Assembly: GCA_034717695.1 (NCBI GenBank)
Contig: JAYELS010000038.1
Location: forward strand, 62,001 to 126,000
Direction: 5' to 3'
Length of the DNA: 64,000 bases
DNA from: NAT127 sp034717695
GTDB lineage: Bacteria > Pseudomonadota > Gammaproteobacteria > Pseudomonadales > Porticoccaceae
Shown here: piece by piece, positions 1 through 8,246 of the stretch
How the letters are laid out: each line of letters begins with the position of its first letter
Numbering within the stretch: the first letter of the stretch is position 1
Program-made: the position numbers and the translations under genes
Notes under the pieces: model-generated
Seen by the model: only the letters and a program-made list of their open reading frames with translations
Told to the model about the DNA's origin: nothing
Databases searched by the model: none

Positions 1-24
1 GGGCAAGCGAGGCCAGGCTCAAAG

Positions 25-40
25 GCCCTTGAGAGGGCCA
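25..40. other. Short GC hairpin left of the VIT gene
   Basis: GGCCCT and AGGGCC arms enclose a TGAG loop. The site lies about 80 nt beyond the stop of the minus-strand VIT-family gene. No T-run follows on either strand, so it is at best a weak RNA structure. Nothing else is recognisable in bases 1-119. Confidence 0.3.
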
Positions 41-119
41 CCTGTACTGGTTCAAAAGGTCCTCAGGCTGTCTTCACAGGCTGACATCGGATTGGCGGCA
101 CGCGGGCAAGGAAATACCC

Positions 120-890
120 CTACCCCGCCACCCCCTTGAGCAGCACTCCCGCGCCGTAGGCGAGGGCCGCCGCGCCGCCGCCGATCAGCAGGGTTTCAAG
201 GCTCGACTTGAACCAGCCCTGGTCAATAACCCGGGCCTTGGCGGCCCCCACCAGGGCAAAGGCCAGCGCCGTCATCACCCCGCTCCACAGGAAGGGATCG
301 GCGATTCGCTCCCCCAGCAGCCAGTTGCTCAGGTACGGCAGCAGCGGGATCAGCCCCACCAGGGCGAAGGCGACAAAGGTGGCGACCCCGCCCCGGAAAG
401 CGTTGTGGTCGTCGAGGGCCATGCCGTGCTCCTCCTGGATCATCACGTCCACCCAGCGCTTGTTGTCGGCGGTGATCACCGCCACCACCTGCTCCAGCAG
501 CTCGCCGTCGAAGCCTTTACGGGCGTAGATCTGGCGCACCTCCTCCCGCTCGCCATGGGGGTACTTGCGGATCTCGTCGATCTCCCGCTGGCGGGCCTTG
601 TCCCGCAGCTCGTTCTCCGCCCGGGTGCCGAGGTAATTGCTCACCGCCATGCTGAAGCCGTCCGCCAGCAGGTTGGCAAGGCCGAGGATGATGATCACCG
701 ACGACGACAGGCCGGCGCCGGCGACCCCGGCCACCACCGCGAAGGTGGTGACGGCGCCGTCGATGGCGCCGTAGATGAAGTCCTTGAGGTAGAAGCGGTC
801 GGCGCCGGCGTCGAGGCGCGCCGCGATCTGCTCTCGGCTGTGGGTGGCGCGGTAGACTTCCCGGGATTGCTTGCGGGTGATGTTGTTCAT
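120..890 (-). CDS. VIT1/CCC1 family membrane protein (iron/manganese transporter-like)
   Basis: The 256-residue protein resembles the VIT1/CCC1 family, which moves Fe(II) or Mn(II) across membranes. A soluble N-terminal stretch is followed by FIYGAIDGAVTTFAVVAG and the LLADGFSMAVSNYL membrane segment. A charged middle region rich in Glu/Arg follows, and then three C-terminal hydrophobic segments. The reading frame opens with a TTG five codons upstream, but the ATG at 890 has a GAGGT-like ribosome site just before it and is preferred. The gene is divergent from trmL with 75 nt between. Family membership is clear; the metal is not determined by sequence. Confidence 0.85.
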   Translation of the reverse strand: MNNITRKQSREVYRATHSREQIAARLDAGADRFYLKDFIYGAIDGAVTTFAVVAGVAGAGLSSSVIIILGLANLLADGFSMAVSNYLGTRAENELRDKARQREIDEIRKYPHGEREEVRQIYARKGFDGELLEQVVAVITADNKRWVDVMIQEEHGMALDDHNAFRGGVATFVAFALVGLIPLLPYLSNWLLGERIADPFLWSGVMTALAFALVGAAKARVIDQGWFKSSLETLLIGGGAAALAYGAGVLLKGVAG

Positions 891-965
891 GCCGACCTCG
901 GGCAACTTTCAATTTGGTGGCGCTGACAGCATCATAGCCCACCCCAATCACGACGATCCGCCGCG

Positions 966-1430
966 ATGCTCCATGTGGTGCTGTACCAGCCGGAAATCCC
1001 GCCCAACACCGGCAATATCATCCGCCTTTGCGCCAACACGGGCTTTGCCCTTCACCTTGTCAGGCCCCTCGGCTTCGAGATGGACGACAAGCGCCTGCGC
1101 CGCGCCGGGCTCGATTACCGGGAGTGGCAGGCGGTCAGTATCCACGATCACTGGCAGGGGTTCATTGACGCCGCGCAACCGGGCCGGGTATTCGGCCTCA
1201 GCACCCGGGGGCGCCGCCGCCACACCGAGGTGGGCTACCGACCGGGGGACGCCCTGGTGTTCGGCCCCGAGACCCGGGGCCTGCCCGACGGCATGCGCGC
1301 GCTGATCGGCGCGGAAAACCTCCTGCGCCTGCCCATGCAACCGGAAAGCCGCAGCCTGAACCTCTCCAACGCCGCCGCCGTGGTGGTCTACGAGGCCTGG
1401 CGCCAACTGGATTTTGCCGGCGGTGCCTGA
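966..1430 (+). CDS. trmL: tRNA (cytidine/uridine-34 2'-O)-methyltransferase TrmL
   Basis: The 154-residue SPOUT methyltransferase has the usual TrmL length. It should methylate the ribose of the wobble base of tRNA-Leu isoacceptors with S-adenosylmethionine. The family landmarks are all present: PEIPPNTGNIIRLCANTG near the start, FGPETRGLP at about residues 98-106, and LPMQPESRSLNLSNAAAVVVYE at the C-terminal knot. It is transcribed divergently from the VIT gene and stands 67 nt before the flavodoxin gene. Confidence 0.95.
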   Translation: MLHVVLYQPEIPPNTGNIIRLCANTGFALHLVRPLGFEMDDKRLRRAGLDYREWQAVSIHDHWQGFIDAAQPGRVFGLSTRGRRRHTEVGYRPGDALVFGPETRGLPDGMRALIGAENLLRLPMQPESRSLNLSNAAAVVVYEAWRQLDFAGGA

Positions 1431-1497
1431 GGCGTTACCATGGCCCACCCCGCCCCGCCCCATTGCGCGCCGATAACCCTGGAATGATCGCTGCCCC

Positions 1498-2022
1498 ATG
1501 ACCGCTGAAATCGGCCTGTTCTACGGCTCCTCCACCTGCTACACCGAAATCGCCGCCGAAAAGATCCGCGACCTGATCGGCGCCGAGCGGGTCGCGGTGT
1601 TCAATATCGCCACCACCCCGGTGAGCGCCATGGAAGACTTCCGCTACCTGATCCTCGGCATCCCCACCTGGGACTACGGCGAATTGCAGGAGGACTGGGA
1701 GGCGGTGTGGGACGACCTCGACGACCTGGATCTCCGTGGCGCGACCGTTGCCCTCTATGGCCTTGGCGATCAGGACGGCTACCCGGAGTGGTTCCAGGAC
1801 GCCCTCGGCTTTCTGTGGGCCAAGGTGGTCAACCGGGGGGCCCACACGGTGGGGCTCTGGCCACGGGAGGGCTACCGCTTCGAGGGCTCCCGGGCCCTCA
1901 GCGCCGATGGCCGCCACTTCGTCGGCCTCGCCCTCGACGAGGAGAACGAATTCCACCTGAGCGACGACCGGCTCGCCCGCTGGTGCGGGCAGGTCCTCGC
2001 CGAGTTCGGTCTCGCGCGGTGA
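1498..2022 (+). CDS. Long-chain flavodoxin
   Basis: The 174-residue protein begins with the FMN phosphate-binding loop GLFYGSSTCYTEIAAE. It also has the aromatic isoalloxazine-binding loops GIPTWDYGELQEDW and GLGDQDGYPEWFQDALG. The size and the insertion in the last strand mark the long-chain class, a low-potential cytoplasmic electron carrier. The stop TGA overlaps the GTG start of mnmC by 4 nt, so the two are translationally coupled. FldA or FldB function cannot be separated from sequence alone. Confidence 0.92.
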   Translation: MTAEIGLFYGSSTCYTEIAAEKIRDLIGAERVAVFNIATTPVSAMEDFRYLILGIPTWDYGELQEDWEAVWDDLDDLDLRGATVALYGLGDQDGYPEWFQDALGFLWAKVVNRGAHTVGLWPREGYRFEGSRALSADGRHFVGLALDEENEFHLSDDRLARWCGQVLAEFGLAR

Positions 2023-4112
2023 ACGAGCCCCCCGCCCCGCTCACCACCGCCGCCCTGGCATGGGCGGACGGCCAGCCCCTGTCCACCACCTTTGGCGACG
2101 TCTACTACTCCCGGGAGGACGGCCTCGCGGAGAGCCGCCACGTGTTCATCGAGGGCAACGATCTGGCGGCCCGCTGGGAGGCCCTCGCCCCCGACGGCCG
2201 CTTCACCCTGATGGAAACGGGCTTTGGCACCGGGCTCAACTTTCTCGCGGCGGCATCCCTGTGGCTGGAGCGCGCCCCCGCCGGCGCCCGGCTGCACTAT
2301 GTGTCCTTCGAGAAATTCCCCCTGCAACGGGCGGACCTGACCCGCGCCCTGGCGGCCTGGCCCACCCTCGCCCCCCTCGCCCGCGAGCTGGCGGACGCCT
2401 ACCCGCCCCCCGTTCCCGGCTTTCACCGCCGCTGGCTGTACGGCGATCGGGTGTGCCTGACCCTGGTGTTCGACGACGCCATCGCCGGCCTCGACAGCCT
2501 CGCCGGCAGCGACCACCCGGCATTTGGCGACGCCGCCAACCCCCGGGCGGACGCCTGGTTTCTCGACGGCTTCGCGCCAGCCAAGAACCCCGATCTCTGG
2601 TCCCCGGCGCTCTTTGCCGCCGTGGCCCGGCTGAGCGGCCCGGGCACCACCGCCAGCACCTTCACCGTGGCGCGACCGGTGCGGGACGGACTGCAAGGGG
2701 CCGGCTTCGCCCTCGCCAAGGCCCCGGGATTTGGCCGCAAGCGGGATATGCTCAGGGCGATTTTCGCCGCCACCGCCGCGCCCTCGGCAGCCCCGGATGC
2801 ACCCCGGGCGCCGGCCGGGCCCGGGCGGCGGCGCGGCGCCTTCCAGCCCCCCTGGCATCTCCCCCCCGAGCCCCACCGGGGGTCCCGCCACGCCCTGGTG
2901 GTGGGGGGCGGCATCGCCGGCTGCGCCAGCGCCAATGCCCTGCTGCGCCGCGGCTGGCAGGTCACCCTGGTGGAGCGCCACGGCCACCTCGGCGCCGAGG
3001 CCTCCGGCAACCCCCAGGGCATCCTCTACCCCAGGCTGTCGGTGGAGGACTCCACCCTCGCCCGGTTTGCCCGGGCCGCCCTGTGCCACGCCCTCGGGGT
3101 CTACCCGCCCCTCTGGTCCCTGCCGGGCCAGGGCGCCCCCTGCGGGGTACTGGTGCTGCCCGAATCCGACCGGGACCGGGCCCACATGGCCGCCATCGCC
3201 GAGCGCTATCGGTTGGCGCCGGAGCTGGTGCGGCAGGTCGCGGGGGAGGCCCTCGACACCGTCGCCGGCATCCCCCTCGCCGCCCCGGAGGGGCTCTATT
3301 TTCCGCGCCTCGGCTGGGTGGTACCCCCGACCCTGTGCGCCGCCCTCGCCGCGGGCGCCACCCGCGTTCAGGCGGAGGTGGAGCGGCTCGACTTCGACAC
3401 CCACACCCGCCGCTGGCAGCTCGTCGACGCCAACGGAACCGCCATCGCCAGCGCCCCGGTGGTGATCCTCGCCTGCGCCCAGGGGCTCGGCCGCTTCGCC
3501 CAGACCCGCCACCTGCCCCTGCGGGGAATTCGCGGCCAGATCAGCGCCGTTGCCGTCAACGATCGCTCCCGGATGCTGAAAACCGTGATCTGCGGCGCCG
3601 GCTACCTGGCGCCGGCAAACGATGGCCTGCACACCCTCGGCGCCACCTATGACCTGGACGACCCGGACACCGGGGTCCGCCCCGACGACCACCGCCGCAA
3701 TCTCGCCACCCTCGCCGCCACCGACGGGGCCCTCGCCGATCTCTTCGGCGAGCCAGCCCAGGGCGGACGGGCGGCGCTGCGCTGCACCACCCCCGATTAC
3801 CTGCCGGTGGCCGGCCCTGCTCCCCGGGCCGCCGAACTGGTGGCCACCTACGCCGAACTCGGCCGCGACGCCCGGCGGGATATTCCCGTCGCCGGCCCCT
3901 GCTGGCCGGGCCTGTGGATCAACGGCGGCCACGGCTCCCGGGGGCTCACCTACGCGCCCCTGGCGGCGGAGCTGATCGCCAGCGGGATCTGCGGCGAGCC
4001 CGCGCCCCTGCCCCGGGGGCTGGCCATCGCCCTGCACCCGGCGCGCTTCCTGATCCGCGACCTGAAGCGCAATCGCCTGGCGGATCGGGACGCTGGAAAG
4101 GAGCCTCGATGA
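2019..4112 (+). CDS. mnmC: Bifunctional tRNA 5-methylaminomethyl-2-thiouridine synthesis protein MnmC
   Basis: The 697-residue fusion finishes the mnm5s2U34 modification of tRNA. The N-terminal methyltransferase domain (about 1-240) has the SAM loop ETGFGTGLNFL at 66-76 and the FLDGFAPAKNPDLW motif. The C-terminal FAD oxidase domain starts near residue 288 with VVGGGIAGCASANALLRRGW. The start is the GTG at 2019, overlapping the flavodoxin stop, because similarity to MnmC begins at once (TTFGDVYYSREDGLAESRHV). No ATG lies near. Length is close to the E. coli protein. Confidence 0.95.
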   Translation: MNEPPAPLTTAALAWADGQPLSTTFGDVYYSREDGLAESRHVFIEGNDLAARWEALAPDGRFTLMETGFGTGLNFLAAASLWLERAPAGARLHYVSFEKFPLQRADLTRALAAWPTLAPLARELADAYPPPVPGFHRRWLYGDRVCLTLVFDDAIAGLDSLAGSDHPAFGDAANPRADAWFLDGFAPAKNPDLWSPALFAAVARLSGPGTTASTFTVARPVRDGLQGAGFALAKAPGFGRKRDMLRAIFAATAAPSAAPDAPRAPAGPGRRRGAFQPPWHLPPEPHRGSRHALVVGGGIAGCASANALLRRGWQVTLVERHGHLGAEASGNPQGILYPRLSVEDSTLARFARAALCHALGVYPPLWSLPGQGAPCGVLVLPESDRDRAHMAAIAERYRLAPELVRQVAGEALDTVAGIPLAAPEGLYFPRLGWVVPPTLCAALAAGATRVQAEVERLDFDTHTRRWQLVDANGTAIASAPVVILACAQGLGRFAQTRHLPLRGIRGQISAVAVNDRSRMLKTVICGAGYLAPANDGLHTLGATYDLDDPDTGVRPDDHRRNLATLAATDGALADLFGEPAQGGRAALRCTTPDYLPVAGPAPRAAELVATYAELGRDARRDIPVAGPCWPGLWINGGHGSRGLTYAPLAAELIASGICGEPAPLPRGLAIALHPARFLIRDLKRNRLADRDAGKEPR

Positions 4113-5074
4113 AACGCCTGATTCTGTGCAGCGACGGGTTGTGGTTCAGCCGCGAAGGCCAGCAGGATACCCCCGTCGCCCGCCTCGCCCGCGCCATCCT
4201 GCCGGTGGCCGCGGATGGCACCTTGCAACTGGTGCTGCACCGCTGGGGGCAGTGCACCGCGAACCCGGCACCGGACCCCGCGGGCCTCGATCGGGACATC
4301 CTCGAGCTGTACCGCTTCCTCGTCCACAACCACCAGCCGGGGGACGAAATCTGGCTGTTCGGTGCCTGCCGGGGGGCCTACGGCGCCCGCGCCTGCGTGG
4401 GGCTGTTGCGCAATCTCGGGCTGCTGGAGCGAGCCGCTGCCCGGCGCGACGGCGAGGCCCTGCGCATCTATCGCACCCGCTGGGGCGCCGACGCCGCCAA
4501 CGCCGTGAAATTCCGCGAGGTCCACTGCCGGCCCGTCGCCGTCCATTTCATGGGACTGTGGGATTGCCTGGGCCCTCGGGGCATACCCGATGGGGTTTTT
4601 GGCGCGGCGGAGGCGGACCCCTATCGGTTCCACGACAGCGCCCTGAGCGGCGTCGTCGGCACTGCCTGCCACGCCCTCGCCATCGACGAGGGCAAGCGCC
4701 ACCTGCCGCCGGCCCCCTGGACCACGGGCCCCGAGCGCAGCCGCACCGAACAGTGCTGGTTCAGCGGTACCCACGCCGACCTCTGCGGCGGCGGGCGCCC
4801 GGCCCTCGCCACCCCGGCCCTCGCCTGGATCGCCGCCCGCGCCAGTGCCGCCGGCCTCGCCCTCGACCGGGACGCCCTGGGAGACTCAGGGGCGGCGGAG
4901 GACGCCGGCGCCATTCCCCAGGGCGGCTCGCGCCCCCGCGAGCTCGGCGTCACCAATCAGGACGAAACCCTGCACAGCTCCGCCGAGCAGCGCTTCCTGC
5001 GCGATCCCCGCTACCGGCCAGCCAATCTGGCGGCCTTTCTAGGGCGCGACGAACAAATCCGGCTACCCCTTTGA
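4109..5074 (+). CDS. DUF2235 alpha/beta-hydrolase-like protein with Ser-to-Cys nucleophile
   Basis: The 321-residue protein has the DUF2235 pattern seen in Tle1-type phospholipase effectors and many uncharacterised proteins. The start is LILCSDGLW, and the acid-bearing GLWDCLGP and WFSGTHADLCGG (candidate His) follow. The nucleophile elbow normally reads GFSRGA; here it is GACRGA with Cys87 in the Ser position. The ATG overlaps the mnmC stop by 4 nt and follows an AAAGGAG site. No signal peptide and no type VI secretion genes are nearby, so an effector role is not supported. Function is unknown. Confidence 0.75.
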   Translation: MKRLILCSDGLWFSREGQQDTPVARLARAILPVAADGTLQLVLHRWGQCTANPAPDPAGLDRDILELYRFLVHNHQPGDEIWLFGACRGAYGARACVGLLRNLGLLERAAARRDGEALRIYRTRWGADAANAVKFREVHCRPVAVHFMGLWDCLGPRGIPDGVFGAAEADPYRFHDSALSGVVGTACHALAIDEGKRHLPPAPWTTGPERSRTEQCWFSGTHADLCGGGRPALATPALAWIAARASAAGLALDRDALGDSGAAEDAGAIPQGGSRPRELGVTNQDETLHSSAEQRFLRDPRYRPANLAAFLGRDEQIRLPL

Positions 5075-5081
5075 CACGCAC

Positions 5082-5106
5082 AAAAAAAGGCCAGTAAAAA
5101 CTGGCC
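5082..5106 (-). terminator. Rho-independent terminator of bfr
   Basis: GGCCAGT (5089-5095) pairs with ACTGGCC (5100-5106) around AAAA. Read on the minus strand the stem is followed by seven T residues. It lies 25 nt past the bfr stop. Confidence 0.85.
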
Positions 5107-5131
5107 CTTGCAACGCATTCTTGAGAGATGA

Positions 5132-5596
5132 TCAGAGCATGGATTGCTGGTAATTCTGGATGCCGACACGGTCGATCAGCTCCAACTGGGTCTCCAGCCA
5201 GTCCACATGCTCCTCCTCGTTCTCGAGGATATGGGTGAAAAGATCCCGGGACACATAGTCGGACACCGACTCGCAGTAGGCGATGGCCTCCCGCAGGGGC
5301 GGAATGGCCAGGTGCTCCAGCTTGAGATCGCACTCCAGGGCCTCGCGGACATCCTCGCCGATGAACAGCTTGCCCAGCTCCTGGAGGTTGGGCAGGCCTT
5401 CGAGGAACAGTATCCGCTTGATGAGCAGGTCGGCGTGCTTCATCTCGTCGATGGATTCCTCGTACTCCTTGGCGTTGAGTTTGGACAGGCCCCAGTTGTC
5501 GAACATCCTGGCATGGAGGAAGTACTGGTTGATGGCGGTGAGTTCGTTCTTGAGTGCCTCGTTCAGGTAGGCAATTACCTTTCTGTCGCCTTTCAC
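5132..5596 (-). CDS. bfr: Bacterioferritin
   Basis: The 154-residue ferritin-like protein oxidises Fe(II) and stores it in a 24-subunit haem-containing shell. Residues E18, E51 and H54 of the di-iron centre and the haem ligand M52 all fall at their standard numbers when translation starts at the GTG at 5596. That start has a GGGAGAAGG ribosome site. An in-frame ATG further upstream would add about nine residues not seen in the family. The gene is divergent from bfd, and a strong terminator follows it. Confidence 0.95.
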   Translation of the reverse strand: MKGDRKVIAYLNEALKNELTAINQYFLHARMFDNWGLSKLNAKEYEESIDEMKHADLLIKRILFLEGLPNLQELGKLFIGEDVREALECDLKLEHLAIPPLREAIAYCESVSDYVSRDLFTHILENEEEHVDWLETQLELIDRVGIQNYQQSML

Positions 5597-5714
5597 GGCC
5601 TTCTCCCTCGGTGAATGTGGCTTCATTGTAGCCAACCTTGGCGGCGATAACCAAGGCCGCGACTGACCTGGATCATCACCGCGGGGAGCATTTTCGGGGT
5701 ATAAAAAACGCAAC

Positions 5715-5742
5715 TTGGTTGATGAACGCAATTGACTATAAT
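5715..5742 (+). promoter_or_regulatory. Sigma-70-type promoter of bfd
   Basis: TTGGTT at 5715-5720 and a perfect TATAAT at 5737-5742 are separated by 16 bp. The ATG of bfd follows 44 nt after the -10. Confidence 0.7.
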
Positions 5743-5752
5743 TCTCATTAAC
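5734..5752. promoter_or_regulatory. Candidate Fur box over the bfd -10
   Basis: This 19-bp site, whose core is TATAATTCTCATTA, matches the classic 19-bp Fur consensus at 14 of 19 positions by eye. It covers the -10 hexamer of bfd, the expected place for iron-dependent repression. Confidence 0.6.
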
Positions 5753-5785
5753 TTCTACAATGCGCCCATCGAGGAGGTCCCATCC

Positions 5786-6013
5786 ATGTACGTGTGTCTT
5801 TGCAAGGGCGTCACCCAGAAGCAGATCCGCCGCGAAGTGATGAACGGCGCCGCCACCTATGACGAGATCCAGGCGCGCCTCGAAGTGGGCACCTGCTGCG
5901 GCACCTGCAAGGACAGCGCCCTGGAGGTGATCGACGATACCCTGCGGGAAAACCTCGCCCGCGAGAGCAACATCATCCAGATGTGGAGCCCGGCGGGCCG
6001 CCGCGCCGGCTGA
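5786..6013 (+). CDS. bfd: Bacterioferritin-associated ferredoxin Bfd
   Basis: The 75-residue [2Fe-2S] protein binds bacterioferritin and passes electrons to the stored iron so that Fe(II) is released. The ligand set C4, C6, C38 and C41 has exactly the Bfd spacing, with an extra C37. A GAGGAGG site stands 8 nt before the ATG. The overlapping Fur box predicts expression under iron limitation, opposite to storage. The tail after residue 60 is short and divergent, as is common in the family. Confidence 0.95.
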   Translation: MYVCLCKGVTQKQIRREVMNGAATYDEIQARLEVGTCCGTCKDSALEVIDDTLRENLARESNIIQMWSPAGRRAG

Positions 6014-6026
6014 CCCACCCCCCCCC

Positions 6027-7046
6027 TCAATTCCCGGCGGCGATGGCGGCCACCGCATCCCCCACCAGGCCCGGCCCCCGGTAGATGAAACCCGTGTAAA
6101 CCTGCACCAGGCTCGCCCCGGCGCGGATCTTCGCCGCCGCGTCCTCCCCCACGCAAATCCCGCCGACACCGATGATCGGCAAGCGTCCCGCCAGCTCGTC
6201 CGCCAGGGTGCCGATCACCGCCGTGGATCGGTCGCGAAGGGGCGCGCCGCTCAGCCCCCCCGCCTGCGCCGCCAGGGGCAAGTGCTCTACCCCGGCACGG
6301 GACAGGGTGGTGTTGGTGGCAATCACCCCGTCGACGCCCTGCTCCACCAGTACCCGGGCGGTGGCGCGGATCTCCTCCTCGTCCATGTCCGGGGCGATCT
6401 TCACCGCCAGGGGCACCCGCCGTCCCCGGGCGGAGTCGAGCCGGTCCCGGGCCGCCACCAGGGGCGAGAGCAGCCGCGCCAGGCTGTCGCCGAACTGGAG
6501 GGTGCGCAACCCCGGGGTATTGGGGGAGGAAATGTTCACGGTAATGTAGTCGGCGTGGGGGTGGACCTTGCCGAGACAGGCCAGGTAATCCTCCACCGCC
6601 CGCTCCACCGGCGTGTCGGCATTCTTGCCGATATTGATGCCCAGCACCCCGCCGTAGCGGCGGCGCTTCACCCGATCCACCAGGTGATCCACCCCCAGGT
6701 TGTTGAAGCCCATGCGGTTGATGATCGCCTCCCCCTCCGGCAGGCGGAACAGCCGGGGCCGGGGGTTGCCGGGCTGGGGCCTCGGGGTCACGGTGCCGAT
6801 CTCCACGAAGCCGAAACCGAGGGCGCCGAGGGCGTTGAAATAGTCGCCGTTCTTGTCGAGCCCCGCCGCCAGCCCCACGGGGTTCGGGAAGCGCAAGCCC
6901 ATCACCTCCACCGGCAGATCCGGCAGCGACCGGGTCCCCCAGGGCAGGATCCGCAGGCGCTCGGCGACGCCGAGCAGGTCGAGGGAAATCTCGTGGGACG
7001 TTTCGGGGGGCAGCGCGAACAGCGCCTTGCGAAGCAGTGAATACAT
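6027..7046 (-). CDS. pyrD: Dihydroorotate dehydrogenase, class 2 (quinone)
   Basis: The 339-residue membrane-associated flavoenzyme oxidises dihydroorotate to orotate with quinone in pyrimidine synthesis. The N-terminal amphipathic stretch MYSLLRKALFALPPETSHE is typical of class 2. FMN-site motifs GLAAGLDKNG, GFGFVEIGTVTPRPQPGNP and NISSPNTPGLR (catalytic Ser loop) are present. The C-terminal GVGGI and YTGFIYRGP phosphate loops are also seen. The ATG at 7046 is chosen because the open frame upstream has no family similarity. Confidence 0.95.
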   Translation of the reverse strand: MYSLLRKALFALPPETSHEISLDLLGVAERLRILPWGTRSLPDLPVEVMGLRFPNPVGLAAGLDKNGDYFNALGALGFGFVEIGTVTPRPQPGNPRPRLFRLPEGEAIINRMGFNNLGVDHLVDRVKRRRYGGVLGINIGKNADTPVERAVEDYLACLGKVHPHADYITVNISSPNTPGLRTLQFGDSLARLLSPLVAARDRLDSARGRRVPLAVKIAPDMDEEEIRATARVLVEQGVDGVIATNTTLSRAGVEHLPLAAQAGGLSGAPLRDRSTAVIGTLADELAGRLPIIGVGGICVGEDAAAKIRAGASLVQVYTGFIYRGPGLVGDAVAAIAAGN

Positions 7047-7273
7047 GGTCGGGCTACCGGCTCGGGACGGCGGCAAAGGATACTGGAAGCACCGGGGCAA
7101 GTCATGCCAAAGCCCGGGAAAACAGCCTCCCCAAGGCATGTGGCTTAGCCAGCAGCCAATGAGCTCCCACCCTCTGTTCCCGTCAGCCCGGGCATTTGGC
7201 CCCACCGGCAAGAACCAGTACACTCCGGCGCTGTCCCTGGCGTATCACTCCGTATCCCATCAAGGCGAACTCC

Positions 7274-8233
7274 ATGTCGGTACAGCAACAGTTCCTCGCC
7301 CTCCACGAATTCATGAACGGCCACATCATCGGCCAGCCCCACCTCACCCAGCGGCTCTTGGTGGCATTGCTGGCGGACGGCCACCTGCTGGTGGAGGGCG
7401 CACCCGGACTTGCCAAGACCAAGGCCATCAAGACCCTGGCGGAGGGCATCGAGGGGGACTTCCAGCGTATTCAGTTCACCCCCGACCTGCTGCCTGCGGA
7501 CATCACCGGCAGCGACATCTACCGCCCCCAGGACGGCACCTTCAGCTTCCAGCGCGGGCCCCTGTTCCACAACCTGGTGCTGGCGGACGAGATCAACCGG
7601 GCCCCCGCCAAGGTTCAGTCGGCCCTGCTGGAGGCCATGGCGGAGCGCCAGATCAGCGTCGGCTCCACCACCTACCCCCTGCCCGCCCTGTTCCTGGTGA
7701 TGGCCACCCAGAATCCCATCGAGCAGGAGGGCACCTACCCCCTGCCGGAGGCCCAGATGGACCGCTTTCTGATGCACGTGAAAGTGGGCTACCCCTCCGC
7801 CGAGAGCGAGCGTCAGATCCTCCGCCTCTCCCGGGACGAAGCCAGCGGCGCCGCCCCCGGGCTGCCCGCGCGGCTGTCCCAGGACGCCATCTTCAGCGCC
7901 CGCCGCGAGGCCATGGCGGTGCACATGGCGGACGCCGTCGAGGAGTATCTGATCCAGCTGGTGCTCGCCACCCGCGACCCGGGGCGCTACGGCAAGGATC
8001 TCCAGCACTGGCTCGACTACGGCGCCAGCCCCCGGGCCACCATCGCCCTCGACCGCTGCAGCCGCGCCCTGGCCTGGCTCGCGGGGCGGGATTTCGTCAC
8101 CCCTGACGACGTGCGCGGAGTGGTCAACGACGTGCTGCGCCACCGCCTGATCCTCAGCTTCGAGGCGGAGGCCAACGGCGTCGATGGCGACCAGGTCATC
8201 GACAGCCTGGTGAACCTGGTGCCGAGCGCCTGA
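7274..8233 (+). CDS. MoxR-family AAA+ ATPase
   Basis: The 319-residue protein has Walker A GAPGLAKTKA at about 44-53, Walker B LVLADEINRAP, and the MoxR signature ATQNPIEQEGTYPLPEAQMDRF. MoxR ATPases act as chaperones that ready partner von Willebrand A (VWA) proteins. Here it opens a cluster of DUF58, DUF4381, two VWA proteins and a BatD-like protein, the usual Bat/aerotolerance-type arrangement. The physiological target is not known in most species. A GGCGAAC stretch 5 nt before the ATG is only a weak ribosome site. Confidence 0.92.
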   Translation: MSVQQQFLALHEFMNGHIIGQPHLTQRLLVALLADGHLLVEGAPGLAKTKAIKTLAEGIEGDFQRIQFTPDLLPADITGSDIYRPQDGTFSFQRGPLFHNLVLADEINRAPAKVQSALLEAMAERQISVGSTTYPLPALFLVMATQNPIEQEGTYPLPEAQMDRFLMHVKVGYPSAESERQILRLSRDEASGAAPGLPARLSQDAIFSARREAMAVHMADAVEEYLIQLVLATRDPGRYGKDLQHWLDYGASPRATIALDRCSRALAWLAGRDFVTPDDVRGVVNDVLRHRLILSFEAEANGVDGDQVIDSLVNLVPSA

Positions 8234-8246
8234 GGGGGAGCGCGCC

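Noticed and set aside
4109..5074. Type VI secretion phospholipase effector
   Set aside because: DUF2235 is shared with Tle1 effectors, but no secretion genes, VgrG or immunity gene is near and the nucleophile Ser is absent.
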